A stretch of DNA of 20,151 bases from an uncultured Candidatus Saccharibacteria bacterium. Lineage in GTDB: Bacteria; Patescibacteria; Saccharimonadia; Saccharimonadales; CAMLKC01. The notes beneath the pieces are model-generated. The model worked only from the letters and a program-made list of their open reading frames with translations. It was not told the origin of the DNA and did no database searches. Position 1 is the stretch's first letter; each line of letters begins with the position of its first letter. The DNA lies in the NCBI GenBank assembly GCA_946479025.1, contig CAMLDM010000012.1:1-20151 (forward strand), given 5' to 3'. This document shows positions 13,213 to 19,774 of this stretch, one piece after another. Position numbers and translations under genes: made by a program.

Positions 13213-14661
13213 TTATTCCACGAGGTTACCGCTAAAGAAGCTAAACTTCGTTTTTCGCCACGCGTACACGCAGCCGCCAGCAAGAACAGCATAATACAAA
13301 AGCACCATCACGCCGCTCGCCGACAGCTTAGTTTGCGCCCATGGCATGCCCGCCAAATACTGCGCGGTGGCCGTCATATACTGCAAAAGCCAGCTGGCCG
13401 GTAATCCAATAACGGGCGCAGAAAAGGGAAGCGTCAAGACGCCGATCCCGGCAATAAATGTAAGAAGCATCGCCAGCGGCACGAGCGGCAACACAAGCAG
13501 GTTCGCGAGTATCGCTACGTTTGAAAACTGCCCGAACGCCATCACTAAAATCGGCAGCGTCGCGATTTGCGCACTCACCGTTTCGCCCAAAATCTGGCGG
13601 ATGATTCGCGGCTCCTTTTCGCCGAAAAAATAGCGCTGCATAAGCGGCGCCACAATCATAACACCGCCGAATGCCGCAAAGCTTAGCTGCCAGCCAAGGT
13701 CGTTCCAACCATAGCTTGGATTAATGAGAAGTGTCACTGCGGCCGCAAAAGGAAGCAGTACAAGTGGATGGAATGTGCGCCCATAGTACCACGCCAACAG
13801 GCTCAGTCCGGCCACTAGCCCGGCCCGCGACATACTCGGGCTTGCGCCGGTTACCATGATAAACGCGGTGATCATCACTCCGCCGGAAAGCGCCGCCATA
13901 TATTTAGAGATTTTCACGAACAATCGCCTCGCCAGCCGTACAAGAATCGTCAGGTTGTACCCGCTAGCCACAACCACGTGCGTCAGTCCGGCAATCTTAA
14001 GCGCGCTGTCAAGTTCGGGAGGAAGCGACCTGCGCTGCCCAACCAGATAGCCGAGCCCCAAACTTGCTTCCGGTTCAGGAATTGCCCGCCGCACCTTGCC
14101 TGCAAATTCGTCGCGCGCTTGTCCGGCCACGTCGCCAGGTTGTGGCCGCTGCACTTTCACCACTTCAGCCCGATACATGCTGGCCGAAAAATTCCCGAAC
14201 CCTTCGGCAAGCTTCCCCTTCACCGTCACGATGTCCGCCCGCTTGACCACGCTGTTTTTACCAGCGCTTATCCACACCATTCCCGCCATATTATGGCCAT
14301 CAATCACGAGTGATCCGAGCCTTAGAACCAGCTCGCCGCTTTTTCCAACGTCGGGATCTTCCTGTACCGTTCCTTTGACTTCCGCCGTATAGCCGATCAA
14401 ATGTTTATATGGAGATAGTTGTTGCTGACTGATCCCACCTCGCCACAGCCCAATTATGCCGCCCGCGATAAAAACGAATATGAGTGCATATGTTTTGTGG
14501 CGCCAAAATCCAAGTATCAAAAGCGCAATCCCGACACACAGCCACGCCGTAGAGTTGAGTGAAAAGCGCTGCGCTAAAATAACGCCGAGCGTCACGCCAA
14601 GACTGGCGGCGGCAACCAACCACGAAGAATGAATGCGCCGCCTAAGAACCCACCAATTCAT
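13213..14661 (-). CDS. comEC: ComEC/Rec2 DNA-uptake channel, short form
   Basis: A 482-residue polytopic membrane protein that moves single-stranded DNA across the cytoplasmic membrane during natural transformation. The N-terminus holds about three membrane helices, then an OB-like domain (about 90-170, YTAEVKGTVQEDPDVGKSGE), then the competence domain with the signature LTHVVVASGYNLTILV (about 226-240) and several helices (ASPSMSRAGLVAGLSLLAWY; WNDLGWQLSFAAFGGVMIVA). The metallo-beta-lactamase-like C-terminal domain of full-size ComEC (about 700-800 residues) is absent; the protein ends after the last helix. I start at ATG 14661 because an upstream in-frame ATG at 14691 lies inside the tRNA terminator. 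No Shine-Dalgarno sequence precedes it; a CATACT -10 does. Confidence 0.9.
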   Translation of the reverse strand: MNWWVLRRRIHSSWLVAAASLGVTLGVILAQRFSLNSTAWLCVGIALLILGFWRHKTYALIFVFIAGGIIGLWRGGISQQQLSPYKHLIGYTAEVKGTVQEDPDVGKSGELVLRLGSLVIDGHNMAGMVWISAGKNSVVKRADIVTVKGKLAEGFGNFSASMYRAEVVKVQRPQPGDVAGQARDEFAGKVRRAIPEPEASLGLGYLVGQRRSLPPELDSALKIAGLTHVVVASGYNLTILVRLARRLFVKISKYMAALSGGVMITAFIMVTGASPSMSRAGLVAGLSLLAWYYGRTFHPLVLLPFAAAVTLLINPSYGWNDLGWQLSFAAFGGVMIVAPLMQRYFFGEKEPRIIRQILGETVSAQIATLPILVMAFGQFSNVAILANLLVLPLVPLAMLLTFIAGIGVLTLPFSAPVIGLPASWLLQYMTATAQYLAGMPWAQTKLSASGVMVLLYYAVLAGGCVYAWRKTKFSFFSGNLVE

Positions 14662-14668
14662 GCTTCGT

Positions 14669-14677
14669 AGTATGCCA
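14669..14677 (-). promoter_or_regulatory. Extended -10-like element, leaderless, for comEC
   Basis: Minus strand TGG-CATACT ends seven bases before ATG 14661 and starts two bases after the T-tract of the tRNA terminator. The gene therefore needs its own initiation, and this is the only candidate in the gap. Confidence 0.5.
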
Positions 14678-14678
14678 C

Positions 14679-14730
14679 AAAAAATCACCAAGAAAAAACA
14701 CCCATACGCGATGAGTGTCTTTTCTTGGTG
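14679..14730 (-). terminator. Intrinsic terminator whose stem contains the tRNA CCA end
   Basis: On the minus strand a 20-base-pair stem (14711-14730 with 14686-14705, two G-U pairs) closes a five-base loop (14706-14710) and is followed by ATTTTTT (14679-14685). The outermost five bases of the 5' arm are C72, A73 and CCA of the tRNA, so terminator and mature tRNA end overlap. Confidence 0.9.
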
Positions 14731-14802
14731 AGGCCGCTGAGACTTGAACTCAGGACACCCTGCTTAAAAGGCAGGTGCTCTAACCAGCTGAGCTACGGCC
14801 CC
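14726..14802 (-). tRNA. tRNA-Lys (anticodon TTT)
   Basis: The minus strand folds as a full cloverleaf. The acceptor stem GGGGCCG pairs with CGGCCTC (one G-U), the D arm is GCTC-AGCTGGTTA-GAGC, the anticodon stem CCTGC/GCAGG holds loop CTTTTAA with anticodon TTT, the variable loop is GTGTC, and the T arm is CTGAG-TTCAAGT-CTCAG. The discriminator is A and the CCA end is encoded (14726-14728). It reads AAA and AAG lysine codons. It has its own promoter and terminator. Confidence 0.96.
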
Positions 14803-14815
14803 TTAGCACCTAACA

Positions 14816-14845
14816 AAAATAGCATTTTTAGAGGTAGTTTGTCAA
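14816..14845 (-). promoter_or_regulatory. tRNA-Lys promoter
   Basis: Minus strand perfect TTGACA (14840-14845), 18-base spacer ending in TGC, then TATTTT (14816-14821, four of six, extended -10). Initiation near 14809 is about seven bases before the mature tRNA 5' end. Confidence 0.65.
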
Positions 14846-14850
14846 TGCTG

Positions 14851-15327
14851 TTAGTGTTCTCTGTGGCTTCTTGGTGATTTTGTCACTAAAATATCAAGAA
14901 GCGCCAAGCCAAGACATACCGTAATGATAATCACTCGGTACTGAACGAAGAAATCGTACACAGGCTTAGCAAAGCTGTCAATAACAAGGGCTGAACCAAG
15001 CGGCTCGAGTAGCAGGCTGGTCGCAAGCACTGCAAAAGCGGCCGCTCCGATAATCCGCTGGCGCATCGTTTTATATACCGGTCCGCTCGAAAGCAGCAAA
15101 ATCGCCGGCGCCAAAATCAGTGCGCCCGAAACGACACTTTCCAGGGGCGGCCGCACCAAAATAAATCCGGCTTTTGCGATAATCGGCGTAAGGTCGCCTA
15201 CCCAAAGCGTACTCATCATTGCGCCGGCGGCAAGCGCCAACCCTAGTACACCAAAACGCCGCTTCGTAAGAAACGCGAGCGCAAACAACGAGCCAATAAC
15301 TATCAGAAAAATAACGAGAAAACTCAC
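14851..15327 (-). CDS. Small multi-pass membrane protein, unknown function
   Basis: A 158-residue hydrophobic protein I cannot assign. It begins at GTG 15327, overlapping the DUF192 stop as GTGA, so its translation is probably coupled. Likely membrane helices lie near residues 2-18, 27-45, 65-82, 90-110 and 130-147, with basic patches TKRRF and KTMRQR between them. No catalytic or binding motif is apparent. Its only context clue is co-transcription with the DUF192 membrane-anchored protein. The tRNA-Lys promoter starts just after its stop. Confidence 0.7.
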   Translation of the reverse strand: MSFLVIFLIVIGSLFALAFLTKRRFGVLGLALAAGAMMSTLWVGDLTPIIAKAGFILVRPPLESVVSGALILAPAILLLSSGPVYKTMRQRIIGAAAFAVLATSLLLEPLGSALVIDSFAKPVYDFFVQYRVIIITVCLGLALLDILVTKSPRSHREH

Positions 15328-15809
15328 AGCTTCAGACCTTGAATGTTATTTTCGTCGAACACCGCCTCGGCGTCTATGGAAATTGCCTTTCGCGCCACCG
15401 TTCCTGCCGGAAATTCTATCGCGTAGCGCGCTTTTTGCTTCGGCGAAAAGTCTTCGTACGGATAGCTTTCCGGCGGTACGTTCTTCACGATATAGACGAC
15501 TTTTTTATTTTTATCCAGCCACACGATATCAACCGGAAAATGCATATCTTGCATCGTCAGTATCCACTTATCGTCGTGGTCGTACACGAAAATCATCGCC
15601 TGGTCCTGTCTGAGCGAGCGTGTACCAGATAGCCCCTTGTCGATTTCAGGTGGCGTCTTTGCTACCCGTGCCGTAAACACGCCGTCGCCCAGGCGAAGCG
15701 ACGTGTGCGGCTGGAGTTGCGGCCACAGCACGTACAGCGCAGTCACGCCGACAGCCAGCAAAATGAGGACAACTATCCCCCAAGAAAACACGTCCTTTCG
15801 CCGACTCAT
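15324..15809 (-). CDS. DUF192 family protein, membrane-anchored
   Basis: A 161-residue protein. A short basic N-terminus (MSRRKD) and one membrane helix (about 10-30) place the DUF192 domain (about 40-155) outside the cytoplasm. Recognisable parts are ARVAKTPPEIDKGLSGTRSL, MIFVYDHDDKWILTMQDMHF, PVDIVWLDKNKKVVYI and an ending with YAIEFPAGTVARKAISI. The family has a known fold but no settled function. The start ATG 15809 overlaps the stop of a seven-codon reading frame (15806-15829), and AAAAGG lies about ten bases upstream. The next gene overlaps its stop. Confidence 0.9.
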   Translation of the reverse strand: MSRRKDVFSWGIVVLILLAVGVTALYVLWPQLQPHTSLRLGDGVFTARVAKTPPEIDKGLSGTRSLRQDQAMIFVYDHDDKWILTMQDMHFPVDIVWLDKNKKVVYIVKNVPPESYPYEDFSPKQKARYAIEFPAGTVARKAISIDAEAVFDENNIQGLKL

Positions 15810-15829
15810 GCGTGTGCGCCTTTTACCAT
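15806..15829 (-). CDS. Possible leaderless seven-codon leader peptide
   Basis: The frame MVKGAHA-stop begins with an ATG seven bases after a TATAAT and ends in TGA overlapping the DUF192 ATG (ATGA). A ribosome that starts on the leaderless 5' end would finish exactly at the next start, so it may feed translation of DUF192 by reinitiation. It is too short to show coding selection; this rests only on position. Confidence 0.3.
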   Translation of the reverse strand: MVKGAHA

Positions 15830-15836
15830 AGGCACT

Positions 15837-15865
15837 ATTATATCAGTTACGCGCAGTATTGCCGA
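15837..15865 (-). promoter_or_regulatory. Promoter of the DUF192 gene pair
   Basis: Minus strand TCGGCA (15860-15865, four of six), 17-base spacer, TATAAT (15837-15842) with TGA extension. Initiation at about 15829-15830 coincides with the ATG of the seven-codon frame. Confidence 0.6.
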
Positions 15866-16777
15866 CTACGCGCCGACTTTATCTTTTTTATTACGGCGCT
15901 TGGCGTTCATTTCGACATATTCAATGATCGGACTCGCAACATCACGGCCGGTTACTTTCTCGATACTAAAGCCCGGGCTGGCGTTCACTTCCAACACCAG
16001 CGGTCCACGGTTACTGCGCATCATATCAACACCCGCGATATTCAAGCCCATGGCCTTGGCTGCCTTAACGGCCATTTTACGCTCTTCTTCCGTGAGCTTT
16101 ACTATTACCCCTTCGCCGCCTTTGTGCAGATTGGAACGAAAATCATCGTCGAGACTTTGGCGTTTCATGCTCGCGACAACACGACTCCCCACGACAAATG
16201 CACGGATATCAGTACCGGCAGATTCTTCCACATACTCTTGAAGCAGGATGTTGGTGCCGTCGTCATCAGACAAATAAAATGCCTGCATGACCGACTTCGC
16301 CGCCTTCTTGGTTTCAGCAAGGACGACACCGTTACCATGCGTGCCGCGGGCCAGCTTGATGATGACTGGCATGCCGCCGATCTTTTCAATCAGATCGTCG
16401 ATATCAGTAGAGTTGCGCGAGAAGACCGTCTTTGGAATGCCCACACCAGCTTTGGCAAGCAGCTGCATGCTGCGCAGCTTGTCCCGGGAGCGATTGATCG
16501 CGATAGAACTAGAGAGCGTATAGACCCCTTGCATTTCCAACTGACGCACGATGGCCGTACCATACCGCGTCATATACGAAGCGATCCGGGGAATCACCGC
16601 ATCGAACTGAGCGAGATCTTCACCGCGATAGCTTACCGTCGGATTGTTTTTTTCGATCGATGCATAGCATTCACGATATTTGATAATCCGCACCGTGTGC
16701 CCGCGCTTAACAGCCTCTTCCTTAAGGCGTTTCGTCGAGTAATTGCCCGGACCGTTTGAGAGAATAGCTATGTTCAT
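15866..16777 (-). CDS. rimK: RimK-like ATP-grasp glutamate ligase
   Basis: A 303-residue ligase of the size of E. coli RimK, which adds Glu residues to the C-terminus of ribosomal protein S6. The N-terminal pre-ATP-grasp part (NIAILSNGPGNYSTKRLKEE) precedes the ATP-grasp core: INRSRDKLRSMQLLAKAGV, Lys141 in VIIKLARG, the Gly-rich loop GTHGNGV (145-151), ILLQEYVEESAGTDIRAFVV, and the metal-binding Asp251, Glu263 and Asn265 in GVDMM...VLEVNASPGFS. Everything needed for catalysis is present. It overlaps the upstream protease-like gene by four bases (ATGA) with AAGGA upstream, forming a rimB-rimK pair. The true substrate (S6, a peptide or a cofactor) cannot be told from sequence. Confidence 0.88.
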   Translation of the reverse strand: MNIAILSNGPGNYSTKRLKEEAVKRGHTVRIIKYRECYASIEKNNPTVSYRGEDLAQFDAVIPRIASYMTRYGTAIVRQLEMQGVYTLSSSIAINRSRDKLRSMQLLAKAGVGIPKTVFSRNSTDIDDLIEKIGGMPVIIKLARGTHGNGVVLAETKKAAKSVMQAFYLSDDDGTNILLQEYVEESAGTDIRAFVVGSRVVASMKRQSLDDDFRSNLHKGGEGVIVKLTEEERKMAVKAAKAMGLNIAGVDMMRSNRGPLVLEVNASPGFSIEKVTGRDVASPIIEYVEMNAKRRNKKDKVGA

Positions 16778-17307
16778 GATTTTTTCCTTATGCTTAATCC
16801 TGTTTCTTTGTAATGCTTTTTATAGAACTCGTACGGGTTATCTGCCAGTTTTTCATTGAGTGCTTGGTTTTCCTCAGTAAACACTTTGCCGACATCAGCA
16901 TAGTGCGACTGCGAAACGTCAACAATGAACTTACCGCTGAGCGTCCTGCGTCCGATAAGGACAGGAAACCTGTTCTTGGACCGATCGGACAGGGTAAACA
17001 TCGCCCGGATACGCTTACCCCTGATGCGAAGGCTAAGCTGTGTCCTGTAGCGTATCTGCTCGTGACCGCTCGCACTTCGTACGACGCCCACCTTATACTG
17101 CTCTCTTTTGATAATTTTGCCGGTGTAAAACGGCGACCCCTCACCAAAAAGGCTGAACCGCAACACGCCCTCTTTATCTACGCGAATATTGCTCACCCAT
17201 ATAGAGGAGGTGTCGGCACCCGTGTCGATTTTTGCGGGTACTTGGCGGGCGGCCTTGGTGGCAAAACTCACAGGTTCGTTGCGCCCGATTATACTTTTTT
17301 CTTTCAT
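16774..17307 (-). CDS. RimB-like retropepsin-type protease (COG4067)
   Basis: A 177-residue protein of the so-called ATP-dependent zinc protease family, whose core is a pepsin/retropepsin-like half with the motif KIDTGADTSSI (active-site Asp about residue 28). Later landmarks are VRFRTQ-like IRYRTQLSLRIRGKRI and RSKNRFPVLIGRRTLSGKFI, the second being the family's typical conserved stretch. Family knowledge: in Pseudomonas RimB acts with RimK to control glutamate addition to ribosomal protein S6. I start at ATG 17307, six bases after AGGAAG (17314-17319), rather than at the in-frame GTG 17313, which touches that ribosome-binding site. Overlap with rimK (ATGA) supports a working pair. Confidence 0.85.
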   Translation of the reverse strand: MKEKSIIGRNEPVSFATKAARQVPAKIDTGADTSSIWVSNIRVDKEGVLRFSLFGEGSPFYTGKIIKREQYKVGVVRSASGHEQIRYRTQLSLRIRGKRIRAMFTLSDRSKNRFPVLIGRRTLSGKFIVDVSQSHYADVGKVFTEENQALNEKLADNPYEFYKKHYKETGLSIRKKS

Positions 17308-17378
17308 TGCCACTTCCTACTATTTAACCAGATTAACTGCTTGTTTGATACGGGTACGCCCATTCCATTTCTTGTTTA

Positions 17379-17407
17379 TTTATACCATCTATACACATTA
17401 AAGTCAA
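17379..17407 (-). promoter_or_regulatory. Promoter of the rimB-rimK pair
   Basis: Minus strand TTGACT (17402-17407, five of six), 17-base spacer ending TGG, then TATAAA (17379-17384, five of six). A leader of about 65 bases precedes the rimB start. It lies back to back with the ATP-grasp gene promoter. Confidence 0.7.
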
Positions 17408-17418
17408 TGATCTACCCC

Positions 17419-17447
17419 TTGACATCGGAAGCGCGCTCATGAATACT
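17419..17447 (+). promoter_or_regulatory. Leaderless promoter that sets the ATP-grasp gene start
   Basis: A perfect TTGACA (17419-17424), spacer of exactly 17, then AATACT (17442-17447, four of six), ending six bases before ATG 17454. The upstream in-frame ATG at 17439 would lie before the +1 site and so would not be on this mRNA. No Shine-Dalgarno sequence precedes 17454. Confidence 0.65.
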
Positions 17448-17453
17448 CTCCTT

Positions 17454-18674
17454 ATGAGCGCATTCGTTTTTATTGTTGGAAAAGCCGACTCCCAGCAGGA
17501 AATGGCCGGCGCGATCCGCTCGCTTGGCTATAAAGCGGGCTTGCTCCAAGATAAAACCGTACCTGCCAAACATCCTGAGGCATACGACAAAATTATACAA
17601 ATAGACTTTGAGAAGCTGGACGAAGAGATTGCTCAGCTTGAAGGCCTGGATATCGCAGGCCTTACATGCACATACGAAAACTACGTTATCGCGAAGGCAA
17701 AAATCGGTTCTTTCCTTAAACTACCTGTCGCTTCGGTTCGCTCCGCAGCGGCTTCGACAGATAAGTACTTGATGCGGCAAGCCTTTCTTGATGCCGATCC
17801 CTCCATTACGCCAAGGTTTGCCAAAGTCTCCTCCGAACAGGAGCTGCTGGAATTCGCTTCAAGCACTACGTACCCGCTCATTCTCAAGCCGACCAGCCTT
17901 GTTAAAAGCCTCCTAGTACTGCGTTGTGACAATCAGGAAGAGCTGATGCGAAATTTTTCTTACGCCCAAGCGGAAATCGCTGCCCTTTATAAAAAGTACG
18001 CGGTTTACGACAGGTCGCCGCAGATTATCGTAGAAGAGTTCATCAAAGGAAGGAGCTGTTCGGTCGCGGCCTTTGTCGACAACCAAGGCATTCCTCATTT
18101 TTGCGAAGGCATCGCGGCGATTACAACCGCGCAGGAGCATGGAGTTCGCGACAACTACCTGTACTGCAGACAACTCCCCCTTAAGGCAGACGAGGAGCTA
18201 ACTCGCCGGCTGTTCGAAGTGTCCGAAATTGGAGTAAAAGCGCTCGGGATGCGATCAACGCCTGCTCACATCGAGCTGATGTACGACGGCACCGACGTAA
18301 AGATCATCGAGATCGGCGCGCGAATCGGTGGGTACCGGCCACGAATGTATCGCTACAGCTACGGCCTGGATCTTGCGCAACAGGAAGTGAGATTAGCAGT
18401 GGGAGACCCCCTTGAACTAGACGGCGCTTTCACCGCCTATTCGGCTGTATTTGAACTCTTCGCCGAGCGAGAAGGAAAGTTCAAACAAATACGGAATCTT
18501 AGCAACACTGCCAGGTACACCTACCTAAGCATAAAACCTCAGGTGGGTACACGCGTCGGCCCCGCGAAAAGCGGTTACAAGGCGGCGGCTGTGGTTATCG
18601 TCACCGACAAAGATAAGCAGCGCTTCGATAGTCTATGCCGTTCGGTCGATGAGCTCGTGGTCGAGGTGGAATAA
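17454..18674 (+). CDS. ATP-grasp carboxylate-amine ligase
   Basis: A 406-residue ligase that would activate a carboxylate with ATP and join it to an amine, as in L-amino acid ligases of the BacD type. The N-terminal Rossmann-like part (FVFIVGKADSQQEMAGAIRS) is followed by the ATP-grasp domain: Lys in YPLILKPTSLVKSLLV (about residue 145), the adenine-binding hinge IVEEFIKGRSCSVAA, and metal-binding residues in HIELMYDG and IIEIGARIGGYRP (Glu about 274 and 286, Arg about 290). The loop after the Lys is not Gly-rich (SLVKSLLV), a variant seen in part of this family. The promoter supports ATG 17454; if read-through mRNA exists, ATG 17439 with GGAAG upstream is the alternative. It is directly coupled to the glycosyltransferase gene. 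Substrate unknown. Confidence 0.85.
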   Translation: MSAFVFIVGKADSQQEMAGAIRSLGYKAGLLQDKTVPAKHPEAYDKIIQIDFEKLDEEIAQLEGLDIAGLTCTYENYVIAKAKIGSFLKLPVASVRSAAASTDKYLMRQAFLDADPSITPRFAKVSSEQELLEFASSTTYPLILKPTSLVKSLLVLRCDNQEELMRNFSYAQAEIAALYKKYAVYDRSPQIIVEEFIKGRSCSVAAFVDNQGIPHFCEGIAAITTAQEHGVRDNYLYCRQLPLKADEELTRRLFEVSEIGVKALGMRSTPAHIELMYDGTDVKIIEIGARIGGYRPRMYRYSYGLDLAQQEVRLAVGDPLELDGAFTAYSAVFELFAEREGKFKQIRNLSNTARYTYLSIKPQVGTRVGPAKSGYKAAAVVIVTDKDKQRFDSLCRSVDELVVEVE

Positions 18675-19690
18675 TGAACATCGCACACCTTCTCCCTTAC
18701 TCGGCGCGGTTCCCCCTGAAGAAACATAACGGGCGCTACGAATGGGCGCTACGGCTGGCGAGAGAACAGCAAAAACAGGGACACACCGTCACGCTCTACG
18801 CCGCGCCGCACTCGTTTGATCCGGATAACGACGCTCTTCTCTGGCGTAGCCTTTCCAGAGAGTACGGCAATAAAAAACAAAATAACATTGCGCTACTCAC
18901 AAGTGCCCTCACATCTTCGGAACACGATATTTTTCATAGTCACTTCGATTCACTCCACTACTCGCTCGCTCACCTTACCGCCAAGCCGATTATCTGTACG
19001 CAGCACTGGTTTCCAAATGAAGCAATCGCAGATGCAGCCCGAGCGTTCTCCGGCCGGAACGTTCACGTCGTTCCGGTTACCCATTTCATGGAGCAGACAG
19101 ACAAAAGGCTTGGTATCGAAACAGAAGCGATGATTTATCACGGCATTGATCTTTCGCGTTTTACTCCGTCAAAACCACCATATTCCCGGCTTATCTTCGT
19201 CGGACGAATTACGCCTACTAAAGGCGTGCGGGAGGCAGTGGACCTCGCGCGAAAGACGCACAGCGACCTCGATATTATCGGCAAGGTGAACGACATCGAT
19301 CGTCCTTATTGGAATACTATTTTGCCATATGTTGACGGCGAGCATATCCGCTACCATGGAGCATTGCCGCAGGAAGATGTCGCACATCTGTTCGCTCACG
19401 CCAAGGCACTCCTGTTTCCTAATACTGAAGAAGAGGCTTTCGGCCAGGTCGTCATAGAAGCACAGGCATCAGGCACGCCTGTCATTGCCAGGCGTACAGG
19501 CACATCAAACGAACTCGTAAAAGACACGGTGACCGGCTTTGTCTGCAGCTCTGAAGCTGATTTCATAAAAGCAATCGGCAGCATCGATACTATCGACCGC
19601 CGTTCATGTCGGGCTTTTGCTGAAAAGTTTGACTTTTATACCATGGCAGCGCAATATAACCAGCTGTATCAATCTCTTGTCAGACACTAA
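18674..19690 (+). CDS. GT4-family glycosyltransferase
   Basis: A 338-residue GT-B fold enzyme. The N-terminal acceptor domain starts MNIAHLLPYSARFPLKKHNG and includes HDIFHSHFDSLHYSLAH and IICTQHWFP. The nucleotide-sugar domain begins near IYHGIDLSRFTPSKPPYSRL, IFVGRITPTKGVREAVDLAR, and has the retaining GT4 signature Glu254-x7-Glu262 in EEAFGQVVIEAQASGTPVIA. No signal or membrane segment is present. Its ATG overlaps the ATP-grasp stop by one base (TAATG), so both are made together and may act on one product, for instance a sugar-peptide or surface glycan; that link is inferred. Donor and acceptor unknown. Confidence 0.9.
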   Translation: MNIAHLLPYSARFPLKKHNGRYEWALRLAREQQKQGHTVTLYAAPHSFDPDNDALLWRSLSREYGNKKQNNIALLTSALTSSEHDIFHSHFDSLHYSLAHLTAKPIICTQHWFPNEAIADAARAFSGRNVHVVPVTHFMEQTDKRLGIETEAMIYHGIDLSRFTPSKPPYSRLIFVGRITPTKGVREAVDLARKTHSDLDIIGKVNDIDRPYWNTILPYVDGEHIRYHGALPQEDVAHLFAHAKALLFPNTEEEAFGQVVIEAQASGTPVIARRTGTSNELVKDTVTGFVCSSEADFIKAIGSIDTIDRRSCRAFAEKFDFYTMAAQYNQLYQSLVRH

Positions 19691-19709
19691 GCAGCCCCTC
19701 AACTAACGT

Positions 19710-19738
19710 TTGTTTCTTTAGTAGATATATTGTAAAAT
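19710..19738 (+). promoter_or_regulatory. Promoter of the lipoprotein gene
   Basis: TTGTTT (19710-19715, three of six), 17-base spacer, TAAAAT (19733-19738, five of six). A start near 19745 gives a 30-base leader with AAAGGTGGAG as ribosome-binding site. Confidence 0.55.
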
Positions 19739-19774
19739 AAGCATGCCCTTTTATCTAGAGAAAGGTGGAGCAAC

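Noticed and set aside
14662..14691. ComEC start at ATG 14691
   Set aside because: This ATG is inside the tRNA terminator stem and upstream of the predicted comEC transcription start.
15812..16759. 315-residue plus-strand open frame
   Set aside because: Antisense to rimK, which has an intact ATP-grasp active site; long only because of GC-biased codon phase.
16813..17442. 209-residue plus-strand open frame
   Set aside because: Antisense to the RimB-like gene and crossing its promoter; no protein features.
17439..17453. Upstream ATG start for the ATP-grasp gene
   Set aside because: The consensus promoter puts +1 at about 17454; kept only as an alternative on read-through mRNA, since GGAAG lies seven bases upstream.
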